Positions 1 to 7,171 of a stretch of 12,756 bases of DNA are shown here, in pieces. The DNA lies in the NCBI GenBank assembly GCA_025774865.1, contig JALGZO010000126.1, positions 1-12,756 of the forward strand. The letters are read 5' to 3'. The notes beneath the pieces are model-generated. The model worked only from the letters and a program-made list of their open reading frames with translations, was not told the DNA's origin and ran no database searches. The number at the start of each line of letters is the position of its first letter. Position 1 is the stretch's first letter. The DNA comes from a bacterium (GTDB taxonomy: Bacteria > ARS69). A program made the translations under genes and the position numbers.

Positions 1-1132
1 GGTACTCTTGGAACGGGGGCGTGGGATACGCGACCGCCTCCTCGAAGCCGACGGGACGGCCGGTCGCGTTGCCGCCGCAGAAGTAGGACCAGAGACCGAG
101 CTGAGTGGCTTCCTCGCCGACGGTCGAGCCGTACGCGCGAAGTGTCTGGTCGAACGAGCTCATGACCGGCTCTCCTGGCTGCTCGGCGCGACGTTCGAAG
201 AATCCGACCAGCGCGGCGACGCCGTGGCGTTCGGCGATCAAGTGCTGCCAGAGACAGTCCTCGTACGAAGCTCCTCTCGCGAGCCAGGTGCCGGGGTGGC
301 TCACCGGCGAACCCTCCGGGAGGTAGCGCAGGTAATCGTCGGTCTCGTCGAAGACGAGGTCTTCCGCCCAGGTGGCGTCGGCCTCCAGCCAACCGCCTTC
401 ACTCCAGCGGCTCGCTGCGAACTGCGACGCGTGCTTCAGCTCGTGCGCGATCGAGACCTTCGCCGCCCCTTGAGACGATCCCTCCGGATCGAGGTTCTCC
501 GGGAACCCTGTGTAGTCGCGGTGCAGAATGATCCGGGTCGTGCCCTCGACGGGAAGCGTGTAACCGTAGCTCTCCATCTCGCGGAAGGAGACTTGGTACC
601 TTCCGTTCGCGAGCGGGGGAGCGGTGAAGCCTGCTTCCGCGAACAGTCGATCCCAGGAGAGCTCGGCCCATGCGCCGACCCGGTCGACGAAATCGGGAAC
701 CCCGTTCGCATCCGCGTCCGTCGCGTCGACGGCATTGGGGCCGATCGTCTCGTATGTGAACTGGAAGTGCTCGGTCTCGTGGGTCCGGGCCTGCCCGGCC
801 GGATTCTGCGTCAGGTAAGCTGAAATCTGGGTGACGATCGCCGACGGGAGCCCGTCCCGCATCGACCGGTACTCCTGGACGAGACCTGTGGCGGATTTGA
901 CCGGGGACGCGTCCGCGCTCCGAAGTTCGGACGGGAGCCTCCCGGGTGCGAACACCCGCTGGAATCGCACGAGGAGCCCCTGGTCGTACCCCAACCTCCC
1001 GGTCTGAACGAGAGAGTCGACATGCCGCCGGAACTCGAGCTCGGACGAAGGGGCGCTGGCGCGCGCCACGCTGCCGAGGCCGAGAGCCAGGGCGCAGGTC
1101 AGGAGGGTGGGGAGCGAGCTGGGGCGTACCAT
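1..1132 (-). CDS. Exported zinc metalloprotease, MXAN_6640-like (C-terminus beyond window)
   Basis: This frame runs off the left window edge, so only 377 N-terminal residues are visible. It begins with an apparent signal peptide (Arg3, hydrophobic core about residues 8-22, probable cleavage after the Ala-Arg-Ala at 23-25), so the product is expected outside the cytoplasm. Residues 139-147 form an Asp-rich DADANGVPD stretch typical of calcium-binding loops. Residues 230-234 are HELKH, a zincin HExxH site, and WLEADATWAED at 248-258 offers Glu250 as a plausible third zinc ligand. The order of these blocks matches what I know as the MXAN_6640 family of putative metalloproteases, which often carry C-terminal sorting or Ig-like domains; any such tail lies outside the window. 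ATG at 1132 is chosen because it heads the signal peptide and follows a GGAAG about 4 bases upstream. The natural substrate is unknown. Confidence 0.8.
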   Translation of the reverse strand, partial: MVRPSSLPTLLTCALALGLGSVARASAPSSELEFRRHVDSLVQTGRLGYDQGLLVRFQRVFAPGRLPSELRSADASPVKSATGLVQEYRSMRDGLPSAIVTQISAYLTQNPAGQARTHETEHFQFTYETIGPNAVDATDADANGVPDFVDRVGAWAELSWDRLFAEAGFTAPPLANGRYQVSFREMESYGYTLPVEGTTRIILHRDYTGFPENLDPEGSSQGAAKVSIAHELKHASQFAASRWSEGGWLEADATWAEDLVFDETDDYLRYLPEGSPVSHPGTWLARGASYEDCLWQHLIAERHGVAALVGFFERRAEQPGEPVMSSFDQTLRAYGSTVGEEATQLGLWSYFCGGNATGRPVGFEEAVAYPTPPFQEY

Positions 1133-1171
1133 GACACTTCCGGACGCGAGTTCCGTGACAGGGCTGACAAC

Positions 1172-1200
1172 ATTATAGAGATGGTCGAAGTCGCCCGCAA
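1172..1200 (-). promoter_or_regulatory. Sigma70-type promoter of the metalloprotease gene
   Basis: On the minus strand TTGCGG (1200..1195) is followed by 17 bases and a perfect TATAAT (1177..1172). Transcription would start near 1165, giving a leader of about 33 bases before the ATG at 1132. The -35 element begins only 18 bases after the rnr stop codon, so the metalloprotease gene, although on the same strand as rnr, probably has its own transcription start. Confidence 0.7.
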
Positions 1201-1217
1201 CCGGCCTGGAGGGCCTC

Positions 1218-3374
1218 CTAGCCCCGCCTACGGTGCGCTGTGCGGCTCCCGCCCCGAACCAGAGCGAACTCGACCTTGCCGATCGCCGGGTGGGCCGCCT
1301 GAACCGCGACCCGGACCGGGTCGCCGATGGCGAACCGCCGCTTGAGACGCTGACCGACCAGAATCCGAGCGTCGGGGAAAAACCGGTACCAGTCGTCTTC
1401 GAGATCCTGCACGCGAACCATCCCCTCGACGAAGATGTCCAGGAGCTCCACGAAAAAACCGTCCTCGATGACCCCGGAGACGATTCCGTCGAACTCCTCC
1501 CCGACCCGGTCCCGAAGAAACCACGCCCGCATCACGTCGAGCACGTCGTACTCGCATCGCGCCGCCTTCGCCTCTCGCTCCGACGACTGCTCCGCGATCC
1601 TGACGAGGCCGGCGGGGTCGACCGGGGGGGGCTGCCGGCGAAGAGCCGCCTTCGCGAGCCGGTGCACGATGAGGTCCGGGTACCGACGGATCGGGCTCGT
1701 GAAATGCAGGTAGCGCTCGGACGCCAAACCGTAGTGCCCGATGTTCTCCTCGGCGTACTTCGCGCGCATCATCGTGCGGAGCAAGATGTGGTGGATGGCT
1801 CGCTCGGCCGGCTGTCCCCGCACGCTGGCGAGGAACGCCGCGAGAGCTCCGCTCGAGGCCAGTCGACCGAAACCCGGCTGATGCCCGAAACTGCGCGCGA
1901 ACTCGAGGAAGCCACGCATCTTCTCGAGGTCGGGAGGCTCATGCACCCGGAAGATCGTCGCCCGGCGCTTCTTCAGGAACCAATCCGCCACTGCCTCGTT
2001 CGCCGCGATCATGAACTCCTCGATGAGACGATGCGCATCGTTGCGCTCGGATCGCACGACGTCCTCGGGATTGCCCGTGGCGTCGAGCACGATATCGGGT
2101 TCCGGTAGATCGAAGTCGAGGGTGCCCCGCGCCTCGCGACGGGCCCGCAATCGCCGCATCAGCTCCGCCATGAGAGTCACCTGCTCGCGGTGCTCGCTGA
2201 TCCCGCCCACTTCCTCGCCGTCCAGCACGCGCGCCACGCCGCTGTACGTCCAGCGTCCCCACGATCGGATCGCGCTTTCGTAGACGCGTGCCTTCGTGCG
2301 GCACCCTTCGCGGTCGAACTCCATGTCGGCCGTGACCGTGAGGCGAAGCTCGTCCGGGCGGAGGCTCGCGATCCCGTTCGAAAGGCGTTCCGGCAGCATG
2401 GGGATCACGCGGTCAGGGAAGTACACGCTCGTCCCGCGCTCGAACGCTTCCCGGTCGAGCGGTGAGCCGGCGGCGACGTAGTGGGACACGTCGGCGATCG
2501 ACACGCGCAGACGGAGGCCCCCGTCGGGGAGGGGGGAGATGGACACGGCGTCGTCGAAGTCGCGCGCATCCTCTCCGTCGATGGTGAACGTCGGCTCGCC
2601 CGAGAGATCCTCGCGTCCATCGACCTCGTCGTCCGTCGGCGCGGCCGGTAGCGCCTGGGCTTCCTCGAGAACATCGTCGGGAAAGCGACGGGCCCTGCCG
2701 TGCCGGCGAATCACCGTCTCCACGATCGTGCCGAGCTCACCCGGCGCGCCCAGGATCTCCACGATTCTTCCGACCGCGGGCTGCCGTCCCTGGGGGTACT
2801 CGCGGATCTCCACTTCGACGATCTCCCCGTCCCGCGGGGTGACCGCGCCCGGAGTCAGATCGATCGGCGCGTGGGAGAGAGCGGGGTCCGGTTCCACCAG
2901 CTCCCTCGCCCCGAGCCGCCGGTAGACGCCGGTGACCGTGGTGCGCGCTCGCTCCACGATCTCCACGACGCGGCCCGCCGTCCGGCCGAAGCGACCCGCC
3001 ACCGGTACGGCGCGAACCCGGTCGCCGTCGAGAACGTCGTCGAGCTCACGGGGCGGGAGGAAGAGATCTTCGTCGTCCTCGCGAATGAGAAAGCCGAAGC
3101 CGTCGCGGTGGAGCCGCACGGCCCCCTCGATCGCCCACTCCCGATCGGCGGGACGCTGTTCGCCGAGGCGGTAGCCGCGTCCCTTCGCCGGTCGTAGCAA
3201 CCCCTCGCGAACGAGTTTCTTGAGGAAGCGGCGGAACCGCGGGCGCTTCTTCGACGGAATCGCGCAGCCGTCGGCGAGCTCATGGAACTTCAGCCTACCG
3301 TCGGAAGCTCGCGAGAGCTCCCGGAAGACCAGCGCCGCGTCGAAGTCGTCGGACCGGGTCGAGGACCGTCTCAC
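1218..3374 (-). CDS. rnr: Ribonuclease R (RNB-family 3'-5' exoribonuclease)
   Basis: The product is a processive 3'-5' exoribonuclease that degrades structured RNA in the cytoplasm. The 718-residue protein shows the RNase R order: an N-terminal winged-helix segment (about residues 12-70), a cold-shock domain pair (about 80-210), the RNB catalytic domain with TIDGEDARDFDDA at 264-276, whose Asp residues bind the catalytic magnesium ions, the SNGIASLRP block, and HFTSPIRRYPDLIVHR further on. An S1 domain starts near residue 624. The winged helix separates it from RNase II. It is shorter than E. coli RNase R (813 residues) because the long basic C-terminal tail is reduced to a few residues ending HRRRG. 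The start is GTG at 3374; AGGA of the overlapping upstream stop region sits 8 bases before it. The gene follows the DUF6134-like gene by 10 bases, so the two are probably cotranscribed. Confidence 0.95.
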   Translation of the reverse strand: MRRSSTRSDDFDAALVFRELSRASDGRLKFHELADGCAIPSKKRPRFRRFLKKLVREGLLRPAKGRGYRLGEQRPADREWAIEGAVRLHRDGFGFLIREDDEDLFLPPRELDDVLDGDRVRAVPVAGRFGRTAGRVVEIVERARTTVTGVYRRLGARELVEPDPALSHAPIDLTPGAVTPRDGEIVEVEIREYPQGRQPAVGRIVEILGAPGELGTIVETVIRRHGRARRFPDDVLEEAQALPAAPTDDEVDGREDLSGEPTFTIDGEDARDFDDAVSISPLPDGGLRLRVSIADVSHYVAAGSPLDREAFERGTSVYFPDRVIPMLPERLSNGIASLRPDELRLTVTADMEFDREGCRTKARVYESAIRSWGRWTYSGVARVLDGEEVGGISEHREQVTLMAELMRRLRARREARGTLDFDLPEPDIVLDATGNPEDVVRSERNDAHRLIEEFMIAANEAVADWFLKKRRATIFRVHEPPDLEKMRGFLEFARSFGHQPGFGRLASSGALAAFLASVRGQPAERAIHHILLRTMMRAKYAEENIGHYGLASERYLHFTSPIRRYPDLIVHRLAKAALRRQPPPVDPAGLVRIAEQSSEREAKAARCEYDVLDVMRAWFLRDRVGEEFDGIVSGVIEDGFFVELLDIFVEGMVRVQDLEDDWYRFFPDARILVGQRLKRRFAIGDPVRVAVQAAHPAIGKVEFALVRGGSRTAHRRRG

Positions 3375-3384
3375 CCGGGAGGTC

Positions 3385-4194
3385 CTAATGGAGCAAGTCG
3401 CTCTCGGCGACGGGCACGCCGTTCACCGTCGTGAGCTCCCACGTGAGGAGGCCGTACTGGGCGGCTTCCTCGAGCCGCATGAGGATCTGGTGCCCGTTCT
3501 TCGCATGGTAGTAGCGGTCCACGATGGGGACCTTGTTGTCTTTGCGCACAGTCGAGATGATCACCGGGATCTTTCGCTCGGCCGAGAGCTGGAAGGGCAC
3601 GATCGACTCGCGGAACTTCTGCCGCGGATACCGCGTCCCCTCGCCCGGCCAGAGCATCGGGAAGTCGCGTAGCATCTCGTCGGTGTCCAGGCGCTCCACG
3701 AGGAAGCCGCCGCAGAACATGCCGAGGTTCGCGCGGCGCACGTCGTTGGGGAAACGGGTCTCGTTCGTCTCGTCGATCCCGGCGGTCGTGGCCGTCACGT
3801 GGTATGTGCGCGGCTCGCGGATCCCTACGTAACTTCGAGTGACGTCGCCGCCCGTGGCCCCGGCCGTCGCCTCCGCTTCGAACTTCTCGACGCCCTCTTC
3901 GTCGCAGAGGATCTCCACGGACTCCCGGTAGCGGAACGGGGTCACGAGCTGGACCGTGTAATCCGTCTCCCCGGTGATCCGGAGGCGCGGGCCGCGCTCG
4001 GTCTCCACGCCCTCGAACGCGATCTCGAACGACCCGATCGGGGTCGTCTGGTCGTCCAGCGTGATGACGTATTCCAGCCGCACGTCCGCGAGATCCTTCG
4101 GGACCTGGGCCGAGGAGGAGGGGACGATCGCCAGCAGAGCGATCGTGGCGATTCGGAGCCCGTGAGAGCACCGGGAGCAGATGAGATTGTTCAT
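3385..4194 (-). CDS. Exported DUF6134-like protein of unknown function, upstream of rnr
   Basis: This is a 269-residue protein with an N-terminal signal peptide: a basic and polar start, a hydrophobic stretch IATIALLAIV, then SSSAQ as the likely cleavage region. The mature part is rich in predicted beta strands. The pattern DDQTTPIGSFEI, then a Thr/Val-rich stretch, PFRYRESVEI and a later RYPRQKFRE block reminds me of DUF6134-type periplasmic proteins, but I cannot confirm this by eye. I assign no function. ATG at 4194 is chosen over the in-frame ATG at 4365: it heads the signal peptide, has AGGTGA 4 bases upstream, and lies just downstream of a good promoter, whereas the longer start lies upstream of that promoter and adds 57 Arg-rich residues. 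Three cysteines are visible (two in the signal region). The stop codon is 10 bases from the rnr start. Confidence 0.75.
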   Translation of the reverse strand: MNNLICSRCSHGLRIATIALLAIVPSSSAQVPKDLADVRLEYVITLDDQTTPIGSFEIAFEGVETERGPRLRITGETDYTVQLVTPFRYRESVEILCDEEGVEKFEAEATAGATGGDVTRSYVGIREPRTYHVTATTAGIDETNETRFPNDVRRANLGMFCGGFLVERLDTDEMLRDFPMLWPGEGTRYPRQKFRESIVPFQLSAERKIPVIISTVRKDNKVPIVDRYYHAKNGHQILMRLEEAAQYGLLTWELTTVNGVPVAESDLLH

Positions 4195-4220
4195 TCGGTC
4201 ACCTGGACGGAGAACGATGC

Positions 4221-4249
4221 ATTGTATCGGATCGTCGCCGGACCGACAA
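4221..4249 (-). promoter_or_regulatory. Sigma70-type promoter of the DUF6134-like gene and rnr
   Basis: On the minus strand TTGTCG (4249..4244) is followed by exactly 17 bases and TACAAT (4226..4221), five of six matches to TATAAT. Transcription would start near 4214, giving a leader of about 20 bases. It lies back to back with the gdh promoter within the same 169-base divergent gap. Confidence 0.65.
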
Positions 4250-4305
4250 CGCCGGGCGAAGCCGACGCTCCTCCCTGGGAACCGCCCGCGTCCTCCCGAG
4301 GTTCC

Positions 4306-4334
4306 TTGACTCGCTCTCGGCGCCGCCCTAATGT
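4306..4334 (+). promoter_or_regulatory. Sigma70-type promoter of gdh
   Basis: TTGACT (4306-4311), five of six matches to the -35 consensus, is followed by 17 bases and TAATGT (4329-4334), which keeps the three most conserved -10 positions (T1, A2, T6). Transcription would start near 4341, about 23 bases before the chosen gdh ATG. The earlier in-frame ATG at 4331 lies inside the -10 box, so it cannot be used from this promoter. Confidence 0.55.
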
Positions 4335-4363
4335 TCTCGGCCCTTTGGGTTCTTGGAGACCGC

Positions 4364-5845
4364 ATGGCGAGCTCTCAGGCGCAGCCCCCCCGCAAGCGGG
4401 CGAAGTCGAAGAAGGCGAAGCGCTCGACGCTCGGCCCGACGACTTCCCTCCACGAGAACGTCAGTCTCCAGTTCGATCGGGCCGCCGAGAGCCTCCGGAT
4501 CCATCCGGGGCTCATCCGCCAGATCAAGGCGTGCAACAACGCCTACTCGGTCCAATTCCCGATCAGGCGCGGCAAGGACTACGTGCTGATCGAGGGATTC
4601 CGAGCGGAGCATAGCCACCACCTCAAGCCGGTGAAAGGCGGCATCCGCTACAGCGACACCGTCTCGATCGACGAAGTGATGGCGCTCGCCGCGTTGATGA
4701 CCTACAAGTGTGCGCTCGTGGACGTGCCCTTCGGAGGTTCGAAGGGAGGGGTCCGCATCAACCCGCGCGAGTTCTCCACGCGGGAGCTCGAGAGGATCAC
4801 CCGCCGGTACGCCTCGGAGCTGATCAAGAAGGACTTCCTCGGTCCCCACGTCAACGTCCCGGCGCCCGATATGGGAACGGGCGAACGCGAGATGGCGTGG
4901 ATCGTGGACACCTACGACGCCTTTCACCCGGGTCATCCCGACACGCAGGCGGCGGTCACCGGGAAGCCGTTCCTGCACGGGGGGATCCTCGGCCGAAGGG
5001 AGGCCACCGGGCGCGGCGTGCAGTTCGGAATCCGGGAAGCGCTCTCGCACCCGGGTGACCTGGAGAAGATCGGCCTGAGGGCGGGACTCGCCGGCAAGCG
5101 GATCGTGATCCAGGGCTTCGGGAACGTCGGCTACCACGCCGCGAAGTTCCTTCAGCAGGAGGACGACGCCCGGATCACCACGATCGCGGAGTTCGACGGC
5201 GCGATTCACGATCCGGACGGGATCGACGTGGCTCGGCTGCACCGCCACTTTCAGCGGACAGGGAGCATTCTGGGGTTCCCGGGGGCCAAGACGCTCAAGG
5301 ACTCCACGGAAGCTCTTTACCTCGATTGTGACATCCTGATTCCCGCCGCCCTCGAGAACCAGATCCACATGGGGAACGTCCGGAGGGTGAGGGCGAGGGT
5401 CATCGCCGAGGCGGCGAACGGCCCGGTCACCGCCGCCGCGGACGAGTATCTGCGCCAGCGAGGAGTGATGATCATCCCGGATATCTATCTGAATGCCGGT
5501 GGAGTTACAGTCTCCTACTTCGAGTGGAGCAAGAACCTCACGCACATGCACTACGGGCGGATGTCGCGGCATCTCGAGAACCTGGAGGCGGAGACGTTCA
5601 TCCACCAGGTGGAGGCTCTGACCGGGAAGAAGCTCGATCCGAATGCCCGCGAGACCCTCCTTCGCTCCCACGACGAACTGGCGCTCGTGAACTCCGGTCT
5701 CGAGGACACCATGAGATCGGCGTACCGTGAGATCCGGGCCGTTCTGAAGCGACGCCGGAAGGTAGACGACCTGCGGATGGCCTCGTACGTTCTCGCGCTC
5801 GAGAGAATCTCGAATTCGTACCTCGATCTCGGGATCTTTCCCTGA
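4364..5845 (+). CDS. gdhA: Glutamate dehydrogenase, probably NAD-dependent
   Basis: The enzyme interconverts glutamate with 2-oxoglutarate and ammonia using a nicotinamide cofactor. The 493-residue protein has every landmark of the hexameric Glu/Leu/Phe/Val dehydrogenase family: PVKGGIRY (Lys91), MTYK (Lys115), GGSKGG (Lys127, the catalytic lysine) and PAPDMGTG (Asp169), which line up with Lys89, Lys113, Lys125 and Asp165 of the Clostridium symbiosum enzyme. The Rossmann loop GFGNVG is at 251-256, and an acidic Glu at the end of the second strand (IAEFDG) favours NAD over NADP. NAGGVTVSYFEW is at 377-388. It is longer than the usual 410-450 residues, partly through a Lys/Arg-rich N-terminal tail (residues 9-20) and a basic C-terminal segment. 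ATG at 4364 is preceded by GGAG with 6 bases spacing; the ATG at 4331 has no ribosome binding site. Confidence 0.93.
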   Translation: MASSQAQPPRKRAKSKKAKRSTLGPTTSLHENVSLQFDRAAESLRIHPGLIRQIKACNNAYSVQFPIRRGKDYVLIEGFRAEHSHHLKPVKGGIRYSDTVSIDEVMALAALMTYKCALVDVPFGGSKGGVRINPREFSTRELERITRRYASELIKKDFLGPHVNVPAPDMGTGEREMAWIVDTYDAFHPGHPDTQAAVTGKPFLHGGILGRREATGRGVQFGIREALSHPGDLEKIGLRAGLAGKRIVIQGFGNVGYHAAKFLQQEDDARITTIAEFDGAIHDPDGIDVARLHRHFQRTGSILGFPGAKTLKDSTEALYLDCDILIPAALENQIHMGNVRRVRARVIAEAANGPVTAAADEYLRQRGVMIIPDIYLNAGGVTVSYFEWSKNLTHMHYGRMSRHLENLEAETFIHQVEALTGKKLDPNARETLLRSHDELALVNSGLEDTMRSAYREIRAVLKRRRKVDDLRMASYVLALERISNSYLDLGIFP

Positions 5846-5850
5846 TCTCG

Positions 5851-5904
5851 ATCGGGCTGCCGTCGACGGGCCGATGGCGCCGCCGCCGGGTGCTTCCCGG
5901 CGCC
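5851..5904 (+). terminator. Tandem GC-rich hairpins after gdh, possible terminator
   Basis: Six bases after the gdh stop, ATCGG (5851-5855) can pair with CCGAT (5871-5875) around the perfect palindrome CCGTCGACGG (5860-5869). A second stem follows: GCCGGG (5885-5890), loop TGCTT, CCCGGC (5896-5901), extended by the pair 5884/5902. No T-run follows either hairpin, so this is not a classical intrinsic terminator; it may act with Rho or protect the 3' end of gdh mRNA. Confidence 0.35.
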
Positions 5905-5944
5905 TGATCCGGCGGGTAGATTCCAGAGTTCAGCTGGATCCGCG

Positions 5945-5973
5945 GTGACGCGCGAGCCATCAACCGCTAAAAT
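5945..5973 (+). promoter_or_regulatory. Candidate sigma70-type promoter of the aminotransferase gene
   Basis: GTGACG (5945-5950, four of six) is followed by 17 bases and TAAAAT (5968-5973, five of six). Transcription would start near 5980, leaving a leader of about 63 bases before the TTG start at 6043. Together with the hairpins after gdh, it suggests the aminotransferase is transcribed independently of gdh. Confidence 0.5.
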
Positions 5974-6030
5974 CTGCGAAAAGTCGCCGGAAGCAATCGA
6001 GCGTGCCCGGCGTACGCGAGACTCACGACG

Positions 6031-6038
6031 GGAGGTGA
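6031..6038 (+). promoter_or_regulatory. Strong ribosome binding site deciding a TTG start
   Basis: GGAGGTGA matches the 3' end of 16S rRNA over all eight bases and sits 4 bases before TTG at 6043. No ATG or GTG lies at a suitable distance, so this site fixes the start of the aminotransferase on a TTG codon. Confidence 0.75.
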
Positions 6039-6042
6039 GCCC

Positions 6043-7164
6043 TTGACCAGGCGCGAGGAGCTACGTTCCGCATCCGAGGCCCTTCGGGAGGTCGGATCCC
6101 GGGCCCGGGTCTACGTCAGCATGCCGATCATCGACGGCATCACGCCGCGGGTTCTCGTGGACTCGCCGGGCCCCGTCGTCGAGGACGCCCACGGACTACC
6201 GCGCAAAGACGGGATATTCCGGCTCGACGAGGTCGGGCTCTCGCCGATGGACCACGTCGCCCTCTACGGCGACGGCGTGTTCGAGGGCATGCTGATCCGG
6301 AACCGCTCGATCTTTCTGTACCGCGAGCACATGGATCGGCTGGACGCTTCCATGGAGAAGGTGAGCGTCGCGCTGCCCATCAGCCGCTACGACCTGACCG
6401 AACGGCTACTCGAGACCTGCCGGGCGGTGGATCTCGGGGATGGCCCCGGCTACATCCGACTGGTCGTTACCCGAGGTATGGGTGACCTCGGAATCAACCC
6501 CCGGAAATGTGTGACGCCCACGATCTTCGCGATCGTGAGCACGATCCGTCTTTACGCCCCCGAAGCCTACGAGCGCGGGATAAGGCTCGGGCTGTCACGA
6601 CAGATGCGCCGGCCCGATCGGGCGATCCTCGACCCGAACATCAAGAGCAACAACTATCTCAACAACGTCCTCGCGCTCATCGAGGGGACCGCGGATCAAG
6701 GTCTGGCCGAGGCTCTCATGCTGACGCACAGCGGGTACGTGGCGGAAGCGACCGTCGACAACATCTTCTCCGTGCGCAAGTACCCGGGCTGGGAGCACGA
6801 TCCGTCGAAGGTCGAGGTGCGCACGCCCTCCTCCGAGTACTGCCTCGTGGGGATCACCCGCGGGACCGTCATGGAGCTCGCCGAGAAGCGTGGCTACAAG
6901 GTGATCGTGCGAGATGATCTGCTTCCGATCGACCTGGTCGGCCCGGAGAAAGAGTGCTTCATGACCGGCACGGGCGCGGGCGTCATGCCGATCACGGCCA
7001 TCGAGGCGGTCACGGTGGGGAACGGGGCGCCGGGACCGGTCACACGCCAGCTCGTCGAGGACATCAACGCCCTGATGGACGATCCGGCCAACGGCCTGGG
7101 GCTGGATACGCCGAGCGAAGAGCTCGCCGCGATCATCGACGACGTGCAGACCGCGATCGACTAG
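6043..7164 (+). CDS. ilvE: Class IV aminotransferase, branched-chain amino acid type
   Basis: This is a PLP enzyme of fold type IV, most likely the branched-chain amino acid aminotransferase that moves an amino group between glutamate and the 2-oxo acids of leucine, isoleucine and valine. In the 373-residue protein, YGDGVFEGM is at 75-83, RGMGDLGINP at 144-153, DPNIKSNNYLNNVLA at 197-211 with Lys201 as the PLP-binding lysine, GYVAEATVDNIF at 231-242 with Glu235 expected to contact the PLP ring nitrogen, then GITRG and the phosphate-binding MTGTGAGV near 307-314. It is longer than E. coli IlvE (309 residues), mainly at the N-terminus. D-amino acid aminotransferase and aminodeoxychorismate lyase share this fold, so the exact substrate is inferred. 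TTG is the start because of the GGAGGTGA in front. gdh next door regenerates glutamate, a natural partner. The stop is 7 bases from the end of convergent nadK. Confidence 0.8.
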   Translation: MTRREELRSASEALREVGSRARVYVSMPIIDGITPRVLVDSPGPVVEDAHGLPRKDGIFRLDEVGLSPMDHVALYGDGVFEGMLIRNRSIFLYREHMDRLDASMEKVSVALPISRYDLTERLLETCRAVDLGDGPGYIRLVVTRGMGDLGINPRKCVTPTIFAIVSTIRLYAPEAYERGIRLGLSRQMRRPDRAILDPNIKSNNYLNNVLALIEGTADQGLAEALMLTHSGYVAEATVDNIFSVRKYPGWEHDPSKVEVRTPSSEYCLVGITRGTVMELAEKRGYKVIVRDDLLPIDLVGPEKECFMTGTGAGVMPITAIEAVTVGNGAPGPVTRQLVEDINALMDDPANGLGLDTPSEELAAIIDDVQTAID

Positions 7165-7171
7165 CGCGCAC

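Noticed and set aside
8-823. A 271-codon plus-strand open frame at the window start.
   Set aside because: It lies antisense to the metalloprotease, which shows a signal peptide, HELKH and a strong promoter.
1208-1218. Inverted repeat GGAGGGCCTCC after rnr as a terminator.
   Set aside because: It has a one-base centre, so it cannot form a hairpin loop, and no T-run follows.
1233-2108. A 291-codon plus-strand open frame inside rnr.
   Set aside because: It is antisense to the RNB and S1 regions of RNase R and has no recognisable domain.
4331-4363. Earlier ATG for gdh at 4331.
   Set aside because: It lies in the predicted -10 box and has no ribosome binding site; ATG 4364 has GGAG 6 bases upstream.
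4195-4365. N-terminal extension of the DUF6134-like gene to an ATG at 4365.
   Set aside because: It would place the signal peptide 57 residues inside the protein and start upstream of the likely promoter; the internal ATG has a good ribosome binding site.
4328-5671. A 447-codon open frame antisense to glutamate dehydrogenase.
   Set aside because: The gdh strand carries every family motif; the antisense product has only low-complexity Arg/Leu/Val composition and no ribosome binding site.
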